A stretch of DNA of 64,000 nucleotides from Algoriphagus sediminis (GCF_030403435.1 NZ_JAUEPH010000006.1:62001-126000); one strand, 5' to 3'. Shown: positions 25,732 to 35,842, counted from the stretch's first letter. Notes: generated from the sequence alone by a model not told the origin. Translations and numbers: made by a program.

Positions 25732-27159
25732 TCAATTAAAGTTTTTAATCAGGTGGTAGCAGAATTCTACGACTTCCCGGTAATTTTCTTTAGAAATTTT
25801 TTCATCTATTCCATGAAATCTTGTCATAGCAATAGAATCCATTCGAATAGGATAAAACCGATAAACATCATCAGCTATACCATAAAAATATCGTGCATCC
25901 GTTCCTCCACCTATCATTCCGGGTACTACCACGGACTCCGGAAACTGGTTTGTTATGGTCTTTTGTAAAATTTGAAAGGCCTCAGAATCAATTCCCGATA
26001 CGGGGGAAGGATTGGTGGCAAAGCCCTTTTGCTCTACTTTGACCTTATCTGAAACAGTTTCCTCAATGTGCTTTTGAACCGATTCTACTGTTTCTCCAGG
26101 TAAAATCCGAAAGTTAACAGTTGCTTCCGCTACAGTTGGAATAACATTGTCTTTGACTCCTCCGCCAATAATGGTCGGGGCTGTAGTCGTGTGCGCATTT
26201 AATCCTTCAAGTATAAACCGTTCAAACAACCAAGGGTTAGCAAAAACCATTTTACCGATAAAGGGCAATTCCGGTCCCAAAAACTCCAACTGATCATCTA
26301 AAGGATCGACCATTTTGTAAGGTCGTTGGTTTTCTTCCAAATCCACAATGGCTTTGGCAAGAATGCCAATAGTGTTTTCATGGGGTGGGGCTGAGCTATG
26401 TCCGCCTCTGGTTTCAACACTAAGCTTAAAGCTGGCATATCCTTTTTCAGATAAATTAATCACTGCAATGGTGGGCTCGATTTCCGATACTAATCCTTCT
26501 GAGAGAAAACCTCCTTCATCAATGGCCATGGCAGCTTTGACTCCTTTTGCTTCTAAATGTTCAGCAATTAACTTGGCACCCTTTGCACCTCCGATTTCTT
26601 CATCATGTCCTGAAGCGATATAGATGGTCCTTTTTGGGCCGTATCCTTCGGAAATCAACTTTTCGATAGCCTCAAAGACTCCCAAAAGAGTGCCTTTATC
26701 GTCCAAAGTACCTCGTCCTATGATATCAGTCTCGGTGATTGCTCCTGAAAATGGGGGAGCCTCCCATTGTGATATGGTAGGTTCATCTACGGGAACCACA
26801 TCCTGATGGGACATAAAAATAATCGGCTTCATAGAAGGGTCCGTTCCGGTCCATTGGTAAAGTAAGCTAAAGGTGTTGATTTTAGTCAGGGTTAAGTTCT
26901 GATGAACCAAAGGGTAGGTTGCTTCTAGGAATCGATGAAAACCAAAAAATTCAGCAGAATCGGGTTCCACCTCTTCGCTAAAAGAGATGGTTTTGAACTG
27001 TATGGCCTTGGAGAGATTTTGATAAATCTGATCCGAAAAAGTAATTTCCTGTATGGCCTCAGGCTCAACCTGTCTGGAGGTAAATCTGAAAGTGTTGAAA
27101 AGTAGAACTGCAACGATTAATACAATAGCTGCTAAAAGCCAAAGTAATATTTTTTTCAT
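25732..27159 (-). CDS. M20 family metallopeptidase (carboxypeptidase PM20D1/CPS1-like)
   Basis: The product has an N-terminal membrane anchor or signal (MKKILLWLLAAIV) and the M20 zinc motifs: SHQDVVPVD (His and Asp), GRGTLDDKGT, the acid pair in HDEEIGG, and later DEGG and a C-terminal His in RFHGIDEK. Its full length of about 475 residues and the anchor are like yeast CPS1 and PM20D1-type carboxypeptidases, which cleave or form N-acyl or peptide bonds. I chose the ATG at 27159 because it opens the signal segment; an upstream start at 27192 is possible. Confidence 0.88.
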   Translation of the reverse strand: MKKILLWLLAAIVLIVAVLLFNTFRFTSRQVEPEAIQEITFSDQIYQNLSKAIQFKTISFSEEVEPDSAEFFGFHRFLEATYPLVHQNLTLTKINTFSLLYQWTGTDPSMKPIIFMSHQDVVPVDEPTISQWEAPPFSGAITETDIIGRGTLDDKGTLLGVFEAIEKLISEGYGPKRTIYIASGHDEEIGGAKGAKLIAEHLEAKGVKAAMAIDEGGFLSEGLVSEIEPTIAVINLSEKGYASFKLSVETRGGHSSAPPHENTIGILAKAIVDLEENQRPYKMVDPLDDQLEFLGPELPFIGKMVFANPWLFERFILEGLNAHTTTAPTIIGGGVKDNVIPTVAEATVNFRILPGETVESVQKHIEETVSDKVKVEQKGFATNPSPVSGIDSEAFQILQKTITNQFPESVVVPGMIGGGTDARYFYGIADDVYRFYPIRMDSIAMTRFHGIDEKISKENYREVVEFCYHLIKNFN

Positions 27160-27306
27160 AGGGGGTCTTTTCAAGTCAGATATACGCGTCAAACTAGATA
27201 AAAAAATCCAAAAAATCTTTGAAGTCGGAACTCTCCAATAAAGGCTTGAAGAGAAATAGCTAAAGTAAGATTGATGTCTAAGTCCTTTGCACTGTTCAGG
27301 AAGGAT

Positions 27307-27786
27307 TTAAAAGGTCCGAGAGAATTCTCGATCCACTACGAAGGTTTTTTGGAATTTGTCGTGCCATCCTTGTCTTTTTTTGTCAAAAAGGATCCATGCA
27401 AAACCCAAGAAAATTACGGCTGCTGAAACGATTTTTCCTAGATTTCTTAAGGAGGCTTGGGAAAAGCTAAGTCTGTTGCCTTCCTGGTCTATCACCTTTA
27501 TCCCCATTATTAGCTTTCCGAGGGTGCCTTGTTTGGGTGAGGACTCCATAACGATACAGTAAACGACCCAAATCAAAAATGAAATATTCCTAATCAAATT
27601 ACGATCTGAGATAAATTCTATTCTAGGCTGGACGTCGTTACCTCTACTGAGGTATCGGGATAAAACTTCATCAAAACCCAGGAAAAAATAGAAGAAAGCC
27701 GACACCAAAAGGATGATAGGAATAATATCAATTAGATAGGCGATAAATCTGGGGGTTCGGTCGGCGAGAAATTTTCTGATTTCCAT
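27307..27786 (-). CDS. RDD family membrane protein
   Basis: The 159-residue protein has R-F-I-A-Y-L-I-D-I-I-P near residue 13, the RDD-type first helix, followed by further hydrophobic segments around 55-75 and 110-130, with GTLGKLIMGIKV between them. RDD proteins are small integral membrane proteins of unclear, possibly transport, function. Its start is 46 bases below a terminator of the preceding gene, so it probably has its own promoter. Confidence 0.85.
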   Translation of the reverse strand: MEIRKFLADRTPRFIAYLIDIIPIILLVSAFFYFFLGFDEVLSRYLSRGNDVQPRIEFISDRNLIRNISFLIWVVYCIVMESSPKQGTLGKLIMGIKVIDQEGNRLSFSQASLRNLGKIVSAAVIFLGFAWILFDKKRQGWHDKFQKTFVVDREFSRTF

Positions 27787-27833
27787 TTAGCAAGGTTAAA
27801 TTAAACCCTTGCAAGTAACTTCAGATTAAACTC

Positions 27834-27862
27834 AAAAAAAATACCCATTTGTGGGTATTTTT
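27834..27862 (-). terminator. Rho-independent terminator of the M15-like gene
   Basis: On the minus strand the stem AAATACCCA / TGGGTATTT encloses a four-base loop and is followed by a run of eight T. It lies about 70 bases after the stop of the gene at 27933-28661. Confidence 0.82.
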
Positions 27863-27932
27863 CGCAATAAATTGGTCGACCTAGGATTTTTTCAATGAAC
27901 CGATTTCATAAAAAAATATCTCTTGAAAGAGA

Positions 27933-28661
27933 TTACCTCACAGTAATGTGAAAGCAGTTTTGCTTTCTTTCTTTGATGACGTAGATTTTTCCCTCGTCTT
28001 GGAAATGCCTGAGGACCTTCTCTAGTTGCTTTTGCTTTTTATAATCCCAGGACTTCTCTCCATTAAATCGGATATAGGAAATATCAAAAGAAACACCATA
28101 GGAGTGAGAGCTATTTCCCTTGGTTGCATTACGATTTCTTCTCGTAAGCTTTTTTTGTTGGTCTGCGGTGCGAGTTCCAGAAGTGACTGTGAAAAAGCTG
28201 CCTTCACCGACAAGAACCTCAAAAGTTTGTCCCAGTTCATCAAGTACTTTTTTGGCCTCTTGGGTCATGTACGGATGACTATGGGTGAGCTTTTCCACTT
28301 CATAACCTCTTCCGGATTTTACTTCTACCAAGGTGCCATCTTCAATCAATTGAAGCAATTGATTTTCATCCGAAATTAAGGTTGGGCCATTCTTCTCAGC
28401 TGCATTGAGGTGCTTGCTATAGTAATCTTTCCGTACACGCCCCTTGAAGGACTTTAGATCAGGCGGAATAAAAATTTCTTCGAGAACAAGTTCTACTTCT
28501 GGTAATTCATCGGCTTTATTTTTTCCGGTATACTCAAGAATGCTGGTGTAAGTCTCTGTCAGTTGTCTTTTGAGATCAGGCTGGTAGCTGACCATCGCCA
28601 ATGAACCGAGGGAAAGGAATGTTAGAAAGGAAACGGCTAAAAATAGACCAGTTTTCTTCAT
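27933..28661 (-). CDS. DUF5715 family secreted protein, M15 peptidase-like
   Basis: The 242-residue product has an N-terminal membrane/signal segment and a C-terminal domain with SGTRTADQQ, then SSHSYGVSFDIS and finally FHITVR. The S-x-H-x-x-G-x-x-x-D and late H-(I/V)-x-V motifs are those of zinc D-Ala-D-Ala carboxypeptidases of family M15, and DUF5715 proteins share them. Peptidoglycan trimming in the periplasm is inferred. It stands alone between two terminators. Confidence 0.75.
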   Translation of the reverse strand: MKKTGLFLAVSFLTFLSLGSLAMVSYQPDLKRQLTETYTSILEYTGKNKADELPEVELVLEEIFIPPDLKSFKGRVRKDYYSKHLNAAEKNGPTLISDENQLLQLIEDGTLVEVKSGRGYEVEKLTHSHPYMTQEAKKVLDELGQTFEVLVGEGSFFTVTSGTRTADQQKKLTRRNRNATKGNSSHSYGVSFDISYIRFNGEKSWDYKKQKQLEKVLRHFQDEGKIYVIKERKQNCFHITVR

Positions 28662-28900
28662 GGGGTGATTGATGAGCTTAATTTTTTGATGAAGTTAATC
28701 AATGAGATGAATCATGGCAAATCCTGATGACCAGATGATTCAAACACTTCGATAGGTATTTCATTAACGAATATTTCAGTAAATACTTTTATTACAGAGT
28801 GAGAATTTGATAAAGCATGAGTAAGTAGAATGGATATTCAAGGCGGAAAGCTACCGATTCTAATTAGAGAATTTTTATTTTGGACTCTTTGTGAAAACTG

Positions 28901-28930
28901 AAAAAGCCCAATCCTGGGGACTGGGCTTAA
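28901..28930 (-). terminator. Terminator of the ABC exporter operon
   Basis: The minus strand has AAGCCCA / TGGGCTT arms separated by eleven bases and followed by five T, starting three bases after the stop of the permease-peptidase gene. The 270 bases between this gene and the M15-like gene hold no other feature that I can see. Confidence 0.78.
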
Positions 28931-28932
28931 TT

Positions 28933-31900
28933 TTATTCAATCTCGACGTCTATCGTATTGTCATCCGGTATTCGATCGATTAGCTTATTAAATGGATCAA
29001 TACCGGCTTTGGCAGGCTCACCTTTGACTCGAATGGTCAGAGAAGTTTCACCCGGTTTTACTTTGTACTTAGCCACATAAAGTGGGTTAACCCGGTCTTT
29101 GCCTTCCTCATCCTGATCATCCTCTGCGAATATTCCAATGTCAATATAATCACCCTCATATTCTGCTGGAGTTTCTCTTCCTGTTTCATCTGCATATAGT
29201 TTTTGGGAAGTGAAATTGATGGTCACGTCATACTCTTCCTCCCCAACCTTGGTGGCTGTTACTTCTTCAGCTTTGTTGTTATACAGGGTGATTCGCTTCC
29301 AGGTATCATCCAAGTAATACATCAGACTGTCTGGTGTGGCTTCTGCCAAATAGTTGTACAAGTCCACACTTCCTGGGAATGGAGGCTCTTGTCTCATTCC
29401 TAAATCCTGATTGAATTTATACAGGGCCGAATCCATTGCTTCGGGACCTATCAAGTCTCTCAAGCCATAAAGAATTAAGGATCCCTTATAGTACCACTGA
29501 TAAGCACGGTTACAATTTATAAAGGTGTTTTCCTTTTTGGATTCATTCGACCTGCCTGAAAGGTACCGATCCAATTCATCTTTTAGAAAACGTTTCATAT
29601 TGTCTTTTCCATACTTTCTCTCTGAAAGAATAAGAGCTGAAAATTCAGCCAAAGCTTCGGATGTAAGATTTGAGCCTCGAGTGTAATTCGGTGTGATTTG
29701 GTGAGCCCACCACTGGTGAGCGAGCTCATGTGCGGTCACAAAATACACATAATCAAAACTATTCGGGTCTGAAAAATCTGCTATCCAACCAAAACTTTCA
29801 GCGAAAGGAACTGTATTTGGAAAGGATTGGGCAAATCCTGCATATCTGGGGAATTCCAGAATCCGCATCTGCCGGAATTGGAAGTCACCATAAGTATCCG
29901 AGAAATACTGCAAGCCATCCTTATAGGATTCCACAAAACGATTCAGATTGTATTCGTGCCCCTTTTGGTAATAGATTTCAATATCCACCTCTTTTCCCGA
30001 GCCTAGGTATGCTTTGTCCCTCAGGATTTCATAATCAGCCGAAAGTACAGAGAAGAAGGCCTGAATAGGAGTGTCCTGGATATAGTGAAAATACCTACGA
30101 CCATTCTCTTCCCATTCCCTTTGAAGATAGCCTGGGGCTATTGCGATTTGATCTGGAGAAGTGCTGACAGTTGCCTCGAAGCTTATCATATCCGCATCAT
30201 CCACGAAAAGAAGTGTGTTCCTGCCATAAGGATCATCATGTGGCGGTAAATCATCAGGTTTCTCTGGCAAGTCATGCTCCCTTCTATCTTCATCGCTACT
30301 TAATTCATTATCTGGATTATAGCCTAAAGAAGGAATTCCGCCAGCTATAAAGCTTCCATTGTAAACAAGCTCTCGTCCATAGCCACTATTAGGAAAGCCT
30401 GAATTTATCACTTCACTTTTCATTTTAAGAGCTATCGTATCCCCCGGCATTAGAGTCTGTGGCAAGGCGGCCATTCTATAACTGGGTTTTCTCTCCTTCT
30501 TACCAAAAACCTGAAATTGATCGGGTTCGAATTCAATAAGACTTCTGTATGGAAGTTCCGCGCCATTAAAAGTCACCTCAAAATCAGTTAAGGAAGAACC
30601 ATCAAAGAAAATAGAATCGATAGGGGTGTCCGTCTTGTTCACTAAAAGGGCATCAGCCTCGAAGTATGCATCGCGTTCCTTAGGGAACATATCTGCCTTC
30701 AGATTTATACTTACGAACTTTGGCTGAGGCATAAACTCATACTTCTTTAGCTGCTTTTCATAAGCCACTGACCGAAGTTCTCCCTCATCTGATGTCCTAT
30801 AGGTATTGGTATAAACTGTAGAGCGGTAGATAAACCCAAAGCAGATCAAACCAATAATCAGGAATCCGTAAGAGGCCAAAGAGGTTTTGTTGCCCATTTT
30901 ACCTTTCGCAGAAGCCCATCTGGATTTCCAGGAGTTTTCAGTTCCCCTGTTGTAGAAGGTAGCAAAGAACAGTAAGAGGAATAAGCCAATAGCTGTCCAA
31001 TAGACATTAAACCAAAGCAAGGGTTCCCAGAAATGGCCAAGGCCATTCATGTCACTCCAGGTATAACCGGGCTTGTAAGAAAAGAAGAATGCATTAAAGC
31101 CATATCCGGCAAAATCCCTTAACACGATCATCACCACCCAAATACCTATGGCTGCGGCATGACCCGCAAACTTATTATTCACCACCAGATGTACAGCAAA
31201 CACCAGCATTACCATCTGCAGATAATCCGGCAATGAAATCAAATAGCTATCTACCAGGTAGATTCCCAGCTCGTATTGGAAATACCCTTTCAGTGTCTGA
31301 ACAATTATTCCCACGAAGATTGGGATGGTTGTTAGCATCAGGCAGATCATGGCTATTCCCGTAAATTTTGAGGCGATGATGGTGCCGTCCTTCACAGGGA
31401 AAGCGGAATTGATCACTGAGTAACCAGAGGAGCGGTCTCTGTGTAAGGTTTCACCGGTAAAAAACACGATGATGATGAAGACAAAGAGATTCCAATCAAA
31501 AGTCTTAAACTCCATCAGGAATGTGGTGACCGGGAAATTTGGAACACTATAGAGAGTAACTCCAATCCAAAAATCCAGCACCAGAAAGACAAGGCCACCC
31601 AGTAGAATAGATTTGAAATACACGTCTTTGAAGATGTTTTGAAATTCAATCTTCGAAAGAGTCTTGAAGCTATTCCATTGATAGCCTTTACCAAAATCAG
31701 TAGTTACACTCACTGGGGTCTGCGAAGCCTTGGAAACTTCAACTTTTTCCTGCTTGCTTTTCTTTTGACTGGTTTGGAAGAAATAATTGAAGCTGAATCG
31801 AAAATATGCAGCTAAGAAAAACACCAGGCCTATACCTATCCAAAGCAGTCTATTGATCAAAAGATTTCCTTCCACAGGGAGTAGAAAAGAATTTTGCTCA

Positions 31901-32580
31901 TAAGGGGTGAGGTATCGTGTTTGGAAAAAGAAAGTATTCAGACCAAATGGATCCATAATCTCCACTAGTTCCTGATTTTCTATGTCCTGAGCCAGGAAGT
32001 TTGCTAGGAGATAAATGATAAAAACGATTATCCCACCTGAATAAATAGACCGAATGTTTCTGGTAAATACGATAAGCGCAAAGAAAAGCGATCCCGCCAA
32101 CCAGAGGTTTGGAACCAAAAGCGTCAGCCATGGCTGGAAATAATTTATTAAGCTGTTTGGTCCATAGCGCAATTCATCTGTTCCAAATAGTGGAGCACCC
32201 AGAATAGAACCCAGGTAGAATCCTATGATAGATCCCAACGAAATAAAAAGGAGAGTCACGAAAGATCCCCAAAATCTCCCCATAAAATACCCTGTTTTAG
32301 AAATGGGATAGGAGAAAAGGAAGGTTCCTGTCTTATGTTCCAGATCACGATAAAGCGGTACACCCATTACTGCCGAAGAAATCAAAATTCCGAAAAGGGA
32401 AACCAGAAGAAGCAAATTGGCAATGACAATCGGTGCATTATGAAACACCTTTTCCGATGCCGGAGTATTACCAAAGCCCACCAGAAGCATGGGGACTACC
32501 AATAGCATCAAAAAATAGATATAGGTCGCCGGGCGAGAAAATCTATATTTGAGCTCGAAAATGAAAATATCCTTAAACAT
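28933..32580 (-). CDS. ABC-2 permease fused to an M1 family metallopeptidase
   Basis: The 1215-residue protein has many membrane helices in its first 570 or so residues, arranged as two ABC-2-like blocks (about 15-270 and 320-560). A single helix near 577-595 leads to a large C-terminal extracytoplasmic part with an M1 peptidase zinc motif HELAHQ at residues 951-956, followed by the second Glu in LTSEALAEF. The family is known in Bacteroidota as an ABC transporter permease/M1 aminopeptidase fusion. It follows its ATPase by nine bases. Export with coupled peptide trimming is inference. Confidence 0.9.
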   Translation of the reverse strand: MFKDIFIFELKYRFSRPATYIYFLMLLVVPMLLVGFGNTPASEKVFHNAPIVIANLLLLVSLFGILISSAVMGVPLYRDLEHKTGTFLFSYPISKTGYFMGRFWGSFVTLLFISLGSIIGFYLGSILGAPLFGTDELRYGPNSLINYFQPWLTLLVPNLWLAGSLFFALIVFTRNIRSIYSGGIIVFIIYLLANFLAQDIENQELVEIMDPFGLNTFFFQTRYLTPYEQNSFLLPVEGNLLINRLLWIGIGLVFFLAAYFRFSFNYFFQTSQKKSKQEKVEVSKASQTPVSVTTDFGKGYQWNSFKTLSKIEFQNIFKDVYFKSILLGGLVFLVLDFWIGVTLYSVPNFPVTTFLMEFKTFDWNLFVFIIIVFFTGETLHRDRSSGYSVINSAFPVKDGTIIASKFTGIAMICLMLTTIPIFVGIIVQTLKGYFQYELGIYLVDSYLISLPDYLQMVMLVFAVHLVVNNKFAGHAAAIGIWVVMIVLRDFAGYGFNAFFFSYKPGYTWSDMNGLGHFWEPLLWFNVYWTAIGLFLLLFFATFYNRGTENSWKSRWASAKGKMGNKTSLASYGFLIIGLICFGFIYRSTVYTNTYRTSDEGELRSVAYEKQLKKYEFMPQPKFVSINLKADMFPKERDAYFEADALLVNKTDTPIDSIFFDGSSLTDFEVTFNGAELPYRSLIEFEPDQFQVFGKKERKPSYRMAALPQTLMPGDTIALKMKSEVINSGFPNSGYGRELVYNGSFIAGGIPSLGYNPDNELSSDEDRREHDLPEKPDDLPPHDDPYGRNTLLFVDDADMISFEATVSTSPDQIAIAPGYLQREWEENGRRYFHYIQDTPIQAFFSVLSADYEILRDKAYLGSGKEVDIEIYYQKGHEYNLNRFVESYKDGLQYFSDTYGDFQFRQMRILEFPRYAGFAQSFPNTVPFAESFGWIADFSDPNSFDYVYFVTAHELAHQWWAHQITPNYTRGSNLTSEALAEFSALILSERKYGKDNMKRFLKDELDRYLSGRSNESKKENTFINCNRAYQWYYKGSLILYGLRDLIGPEAMDSALYKFNQDLGMRQEPPFPGSVDLYNYLAEATPDSLMYYLDDTWKRITLYNNKAEEVTATKVGEEEYDVTINFTSQKLYADETGRETPAEYEGDYIDIGIFAEDDQDEEGKDRVNPLYVAKYKVKPGETSLTIRVKGEPAKAGIDPFNKLIDRIPDDNTIDVEIE

Positions 32581-32589
32581 AGCTTCCGG

Positions 32590-33477
32590 TTAAATAGTAA
32601 TAGGATCTACCTTCTTGGATATATGGCTGAAGTAGACATCTTCCAGATCAGCAGGTACTGCTTCAAATCCATCACCAGGGTTTTCATCACTCTCTACTCT
32701 TAGACTAAGCTTTCCTGCCAGTAGTTTGGTGGAGATCACTGAATACTTATCCTGATACTCACTGAGTTCTGACTTCTCTACAGACTTTTGATAGATTCTT
32801 CCATCTATTGAGGCGATCCCTTCTGAAGGTTTTCCGGTCATTAGGACCTCACCCTGGCAGATGATAGCCATATTGGAGCAAAGGGTATTTACATCTTCCA
32901 CGATATGAGTGGAAAGAATGACAATGGTATTTTCTCCGATTTCCGACAGGAGATTATAAAACCTGTTTCTCTCCGAAGGGTCCAAACCAGCTGTAGGCTC
33001 ATCCACAATGATAAGCTTTGGGTTACCCACCAAAGCCTGAGCAATCCCAAATCTTTGGCGCATACCACCAGAATAAGTTCCAAGGGCTTTTCTTCTATGC
33101 TGGTATAGATTCACTTTTTGTAGCAGACTTTCCACCAACTCTTTTCTCTCTCCTTTATTCCCAACCCCTTTCATCTGGGCGATGTGATCCAGCATAACCT
33201 GCGCATTAATCCTGGGGTAAAGACCAAAATCCTGAGGAAGATAGCCCAGTTGCTCACGCACGGTTTGGGGATCTTTTAGCACATCGGTTGTATCCAAAAT
33301 GATACTTCCTTCATCGGGATCCTGAAGTGTAGCGATAGTTCGCATTAGGGTAGACTTCCCGGCTCCGTTTGGTCCTAAAAGCCCAAACATCCCTTGAGGG
33401 ATGGTCAAAGAAATGTTGTTCAAAGCCTTTACCCCATTCGGATAAGTCTTTGACAGGTTGTTAATGGTTAACTCCAT
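32590..33477 (-). CDS. ABC transporter ATP-binding protein
   Basis: The 295-residue product has the Walker A motif GPNGAGKST, the Q-loop LPQDFG, the signature YSGGMRQR, Walker B LIIVDEPTAGLD and the switch His in STHIVED. The C-terminal 80 residues form an extension seen in exporter ATPases of the ABC-2 group. It is the first gene of a two-gene operon with the permease-peptidase fusion, which would be its membrane partner. Confidence 0.95.
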   Translation of the reverse strand: MELTINNLSKTYPNGVKALNNISLTIPQGMFGLLGPNGAGKSTLMRTIATLQDPDEGSIILDTTDVLKDPQTVREQLGYLPQDFGLYPRINAQVMLDHIAQMKGVGNKGERKELVESLLQKVNLYQHRRKALGTYSGGMRQRFGIAQALVGNPKLIIVDEPTAGLDPSERNRFYNLLSEIGENTIVILSTHIVEDVNTLCSNMAIICQGEVLMTGKPSEGIASIDGRIYQKSVEKSELSEYQDKYSVISTKLLAGKLSLRVESDENPGDGFEAVPADLEDVYFSHISKKVDPITI

Positions 33478-33675
33478 AGGTGGATATTTTTAAGTGATAA
33501 AGATGTGTTAAGTGTTACTTGCTGAGTATCAAGCATCTGTCAATTTAAGGAATAGTTTCATAAAAAAAATTTATCGAAACAATAGCTTATGAGTTATGAA
33601 TCGGCTGAAAGCTTTCGGTATAGTTTGCGAGGAAAGGGTATTATTTCCACTTTTATGAGCATAAAAATCCATTCT

Positions 33676-34911
33676 ATGAACCGAAAAATAAATTCCAGAA
33701 TTCTGCTTCTGATGAGTCTAATTCTCACATTTTGTACACCTAAAGTGGATCAAAGAAAACTCGGAGCTTTTGAAGCTTTTGCTGAAATGGTGCAGGCCGG
33801 GAATAAGCCTCTGGCCCTTAGCCATCCCATGAGTCCTGAGGAAGCGGAGCGGTTTTGGCCTGAGGCCGAGAAGATAGCTGAAAAATATGGAGTACAGGTT
33901 TATCGCGAGTATGAACTGATGCGTTCCGGGCTTTTTGACCTTGGAGGATTGGACGGAATGGAAGTTTTTATTCTCTATTCAGGTCAGAATCTGGATGCTT
34001 ATCTGAAATACAAAGATCGGATGGCTTCCATCTCTCCGGAAGAAAACCCAAATGAATTCATTGAGATTTCCAGAAGTTTTGGAAGGCTGTTGGGGTATCC
34101 GAGTTGGAGGGTAAATAATCTGCTGGCGCAAAACACCAGCTTTCGTGATTTAGAGGATTTTGGAATTCAGGGCCATGAGCTGATTTGGTTTTATCAGGAT
34201 TTGGCTGCAGCCAAAGTTTTCTATCAAGAAACGCTTGGGCTGAAACTGATGCAGGAGGATGAGGAGTCCGCCAAATTCCAAATTGCAGGAGATTCTTACT
34301 TGCATCTCAAGGATCTTAACTCTTCGGATTACTCAGGGGATGAAAATAAATCTGTGGCTTTGGCTTTGCTTACAGATCATCTGGAAGACTGGTATGCTCA
34401 TGTGCAGGAAAAGGGCGTAGAGATAAAATACACACTGAAGCAGAATCCAGAAGGTGCTCACGATGGATTTGTGGCGGTCGATCCGGAAGGTTATTTGTTG
34501 GAATTTGAGATGTTTCGGGATCATCCGGAAAACGAAAAGCTAATGCCCAGGCTTCGTTATCAAACCCCATTGGAAACGTCTTTTGGTGGGAATTTGAACT
34601 TTTACAGTTCAGTATCCTGGCTGTATTATCAGGACATGCTACCCATGCAAAACTGGGTAGAGGAAGAGCTGGGGCTTGAGCTCATAGTTGATCAGGGCTG
34701 GGCAAAAATCTATGCGCTTTCTGATCAGTCTTACCTGGGTCTTGTAGATGGCTTAAGGGGAATGAATGAATATTCTGATTCTAAGCTGGTTGAATTCGGG
34801 CTAATTTTGGAAGATCCACAGGGCTGGGAATCCTATCTCCAATCCAAAATTTCAGAAGATCGGGAAGTAATGACTTTCCAGGATTTAGGGGGGTATTTGT
34901 ATAGGTTTTAG
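33676..34911 (+). CDS. Lipoprotein with two VOC (glyoxalase-like) domains
   Basis: The ATG at 33676 opens a lipoprotein signal with Cys24 in ILTFC; an in-frame ATG at 33589 would put 29 residues before the signal and is unlikely. The 412-residue product has an N-terminal domain with LYSGQNLDAYLKYKDRM, then a clear VOC half (ELIWFYQDLAAAKVFYQETLG to DPEGYLLEFEMF, landmarks only) and a second, more divergent VOC-like part with SWLYYQDM and GWAKIYAL. VOC domains bind metals and small substrates. The reaction is unknown. It is unusual for a VOC protein to be lipid-anchored. Confidence 0.68.
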   Translation: MNRKINSRILLLMSLILTFCTPKVDQRKLGAFEAFAEMVQAGNKPLALSHPMSPEEAERFWPEAEKIAEKYGVQVYREYELMRSGLFDLGGLDGMEVFILYSGQNLDAYLKYKDRMASISPEENPNEFIEISRSFGRLLGYPSWRVNNLLAQNTSFRDLEDFGIQGHELIWFYQDLAAAKVFYQETLGLKLMQEDEESAKFQIAGDSYLHLKDLNSSDYSGDENKSVALALLTDHLEDWYAHVQEKGVEIKYTLKQNPEGAHDGFVAVDPEGYLLEFEMFRDHPENEKLMPRLRYQTPLETSFGGNLNFYSSVSWLYYQDMLPMQNWVEEELGLELIVDQGWAKIYALSDQSYLGLVDGLRGMNEYSDSKLVEFGLILEDPQGWESYLQSKISEDREVMTFQDLGGYLYRF

Positions 34912-34982
34912 TAAAGTTTTTTAATTGAATTTGTTATTTTGGAAAGTGTGTTTAGTATACATTCTAAAAAGCAGGTGTGGTA

Positions 34983-35321
34983 ATGAGATTTCAAATAAAG
35001 AAATATGCATACGATATTCGAACACCAAGAATAGGTGTAGATAATGAAATTCAAAATCAGAGTGGATCGATAATGGAATTATACGGACAAAATGATGAAC
35101 TCCTTGCATATATATATTTTGAAAGGCGAATACGTAGGAAATCGCAATCTCTGAGCAATAATCTTAATTCCAGGCCTCCATTGGTATCGTATGATATTTC
35201 AGATTTACCCGCTATATTGGATTTATTGAGGAATGAATCACCTGTTTACCTAGATTTAGGACATCCATTTGGGGGATACCTGACAACAAAGGAGGGGAAT
35301 GCTCGCGATTCGCAGGAGTGA
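34983..35321 (+). CDS. Hypothetical small protein of the AT-rich island
   Basis: The 113-residue product has no signal peptide or membrane segment. It reads as beta-strand-rich at first (RFQIKKYAYDIRTPRIGVDN), then has a basic stretch RRIRRKSQ and a C-terminal SYDISDLPAILDLLRNESPVYLDL segment of strand-helix-strand type. The ATG at 34983 is preferred over a GTG six bases earlier. I do not recognise the family. It is followed by a second small + strand gene and then faces two minus-strand genes. A 60-base stretch here has 18 G or C, clearly lower than the genes to the right. Confidence 0.5.
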   Translation: MRFQIKKYAYDIRTPRIGVDNEIQNQSGSIMELYGQNDELLAYIYFERRIRRKSQSLSNNLNSRPPLVSYDISDLPAILDLLRNESPVYLDLGHPFGGYLTTKEGNARDSQE

Positions 35322-35405
35322 GGATTACTTGTACCAAAATCCTGTGTTTTTTTGGTTTTAAGCCAAATCAGAAATCAATGATTGAAAACCTTTAAATCTT
35401 CAGAT

Positions 35406-35828
35406 ATGCCAACCGGAATTAAATCTGAAATTTCTTCTTATAATGTAGCGTTTACCAGAAGTAAAATTAATGGAGCATTAACTACTTTTGAGACAGAAAG
35501 TATTGAAATTCCCTATAGAACCCAACTTGTACTTCATTTAAATGAAGTGAGTGTTGGAGGGCAACAGGTGGAAAAAGTAGACATTAAGTTCATAGACAAC
35601 AGGGACTTTTCCAAAGACGAGGCTTTTTCTAGAAATTTAGGATGGAGAAATGGTTCTACTATAATTTTATTCTTAGCTATAATGGATTTTGAGAATCTGT
35701 ATAAAATCTTAAATACAGAAAAACAAATATTTTTTTATTGGAGAGAACAAAAGATTACCGGTTACCCAATGAAGATTTCGAGTTTTAAAATTTCATCATC
35801 TCCAAATGAAATAGACAAGGACAATTAA
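35406..35828 (+). CDS. Hypothetical small protein of the AT-rich island
   Basis: The 140-residue product from the ATG at 35406 (an in-frame TTG lies at 35382) has no signal peptide. It appears to be all-beta with a regular series of short strands (ESIEIPYRTQLVLHL, EKVDIKFIDN, STIILFLAI, KQIFFYWR). I cannot name a family. It ends 14 bases before the stop of the convergent gene at 35843 and may be co-transcribed with the preceding small gene. Confidence 0.48.
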   Translation: MPTGIKSEISSYNVAFTRSKINGALTTFETESIEIPYRTQLVLHLNEVSVGGQQVEKVDIKFIDNRDFSKDEAFSRNLGWRNGSTIILFLAIMDFENLYKILNTEKQIFFYWREQKITGYPMKISSFKISSSPNEIDKDN

Positions 35829-35842
35829 CTATTACGGATGTA

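Noticed and set aside
28662-28900. Intergenic stretch checked for small RNA or small gene
   Set aside because: No frame of useful length, no hairpin other than the listed terminator, and no promoter-like pair could be supported.
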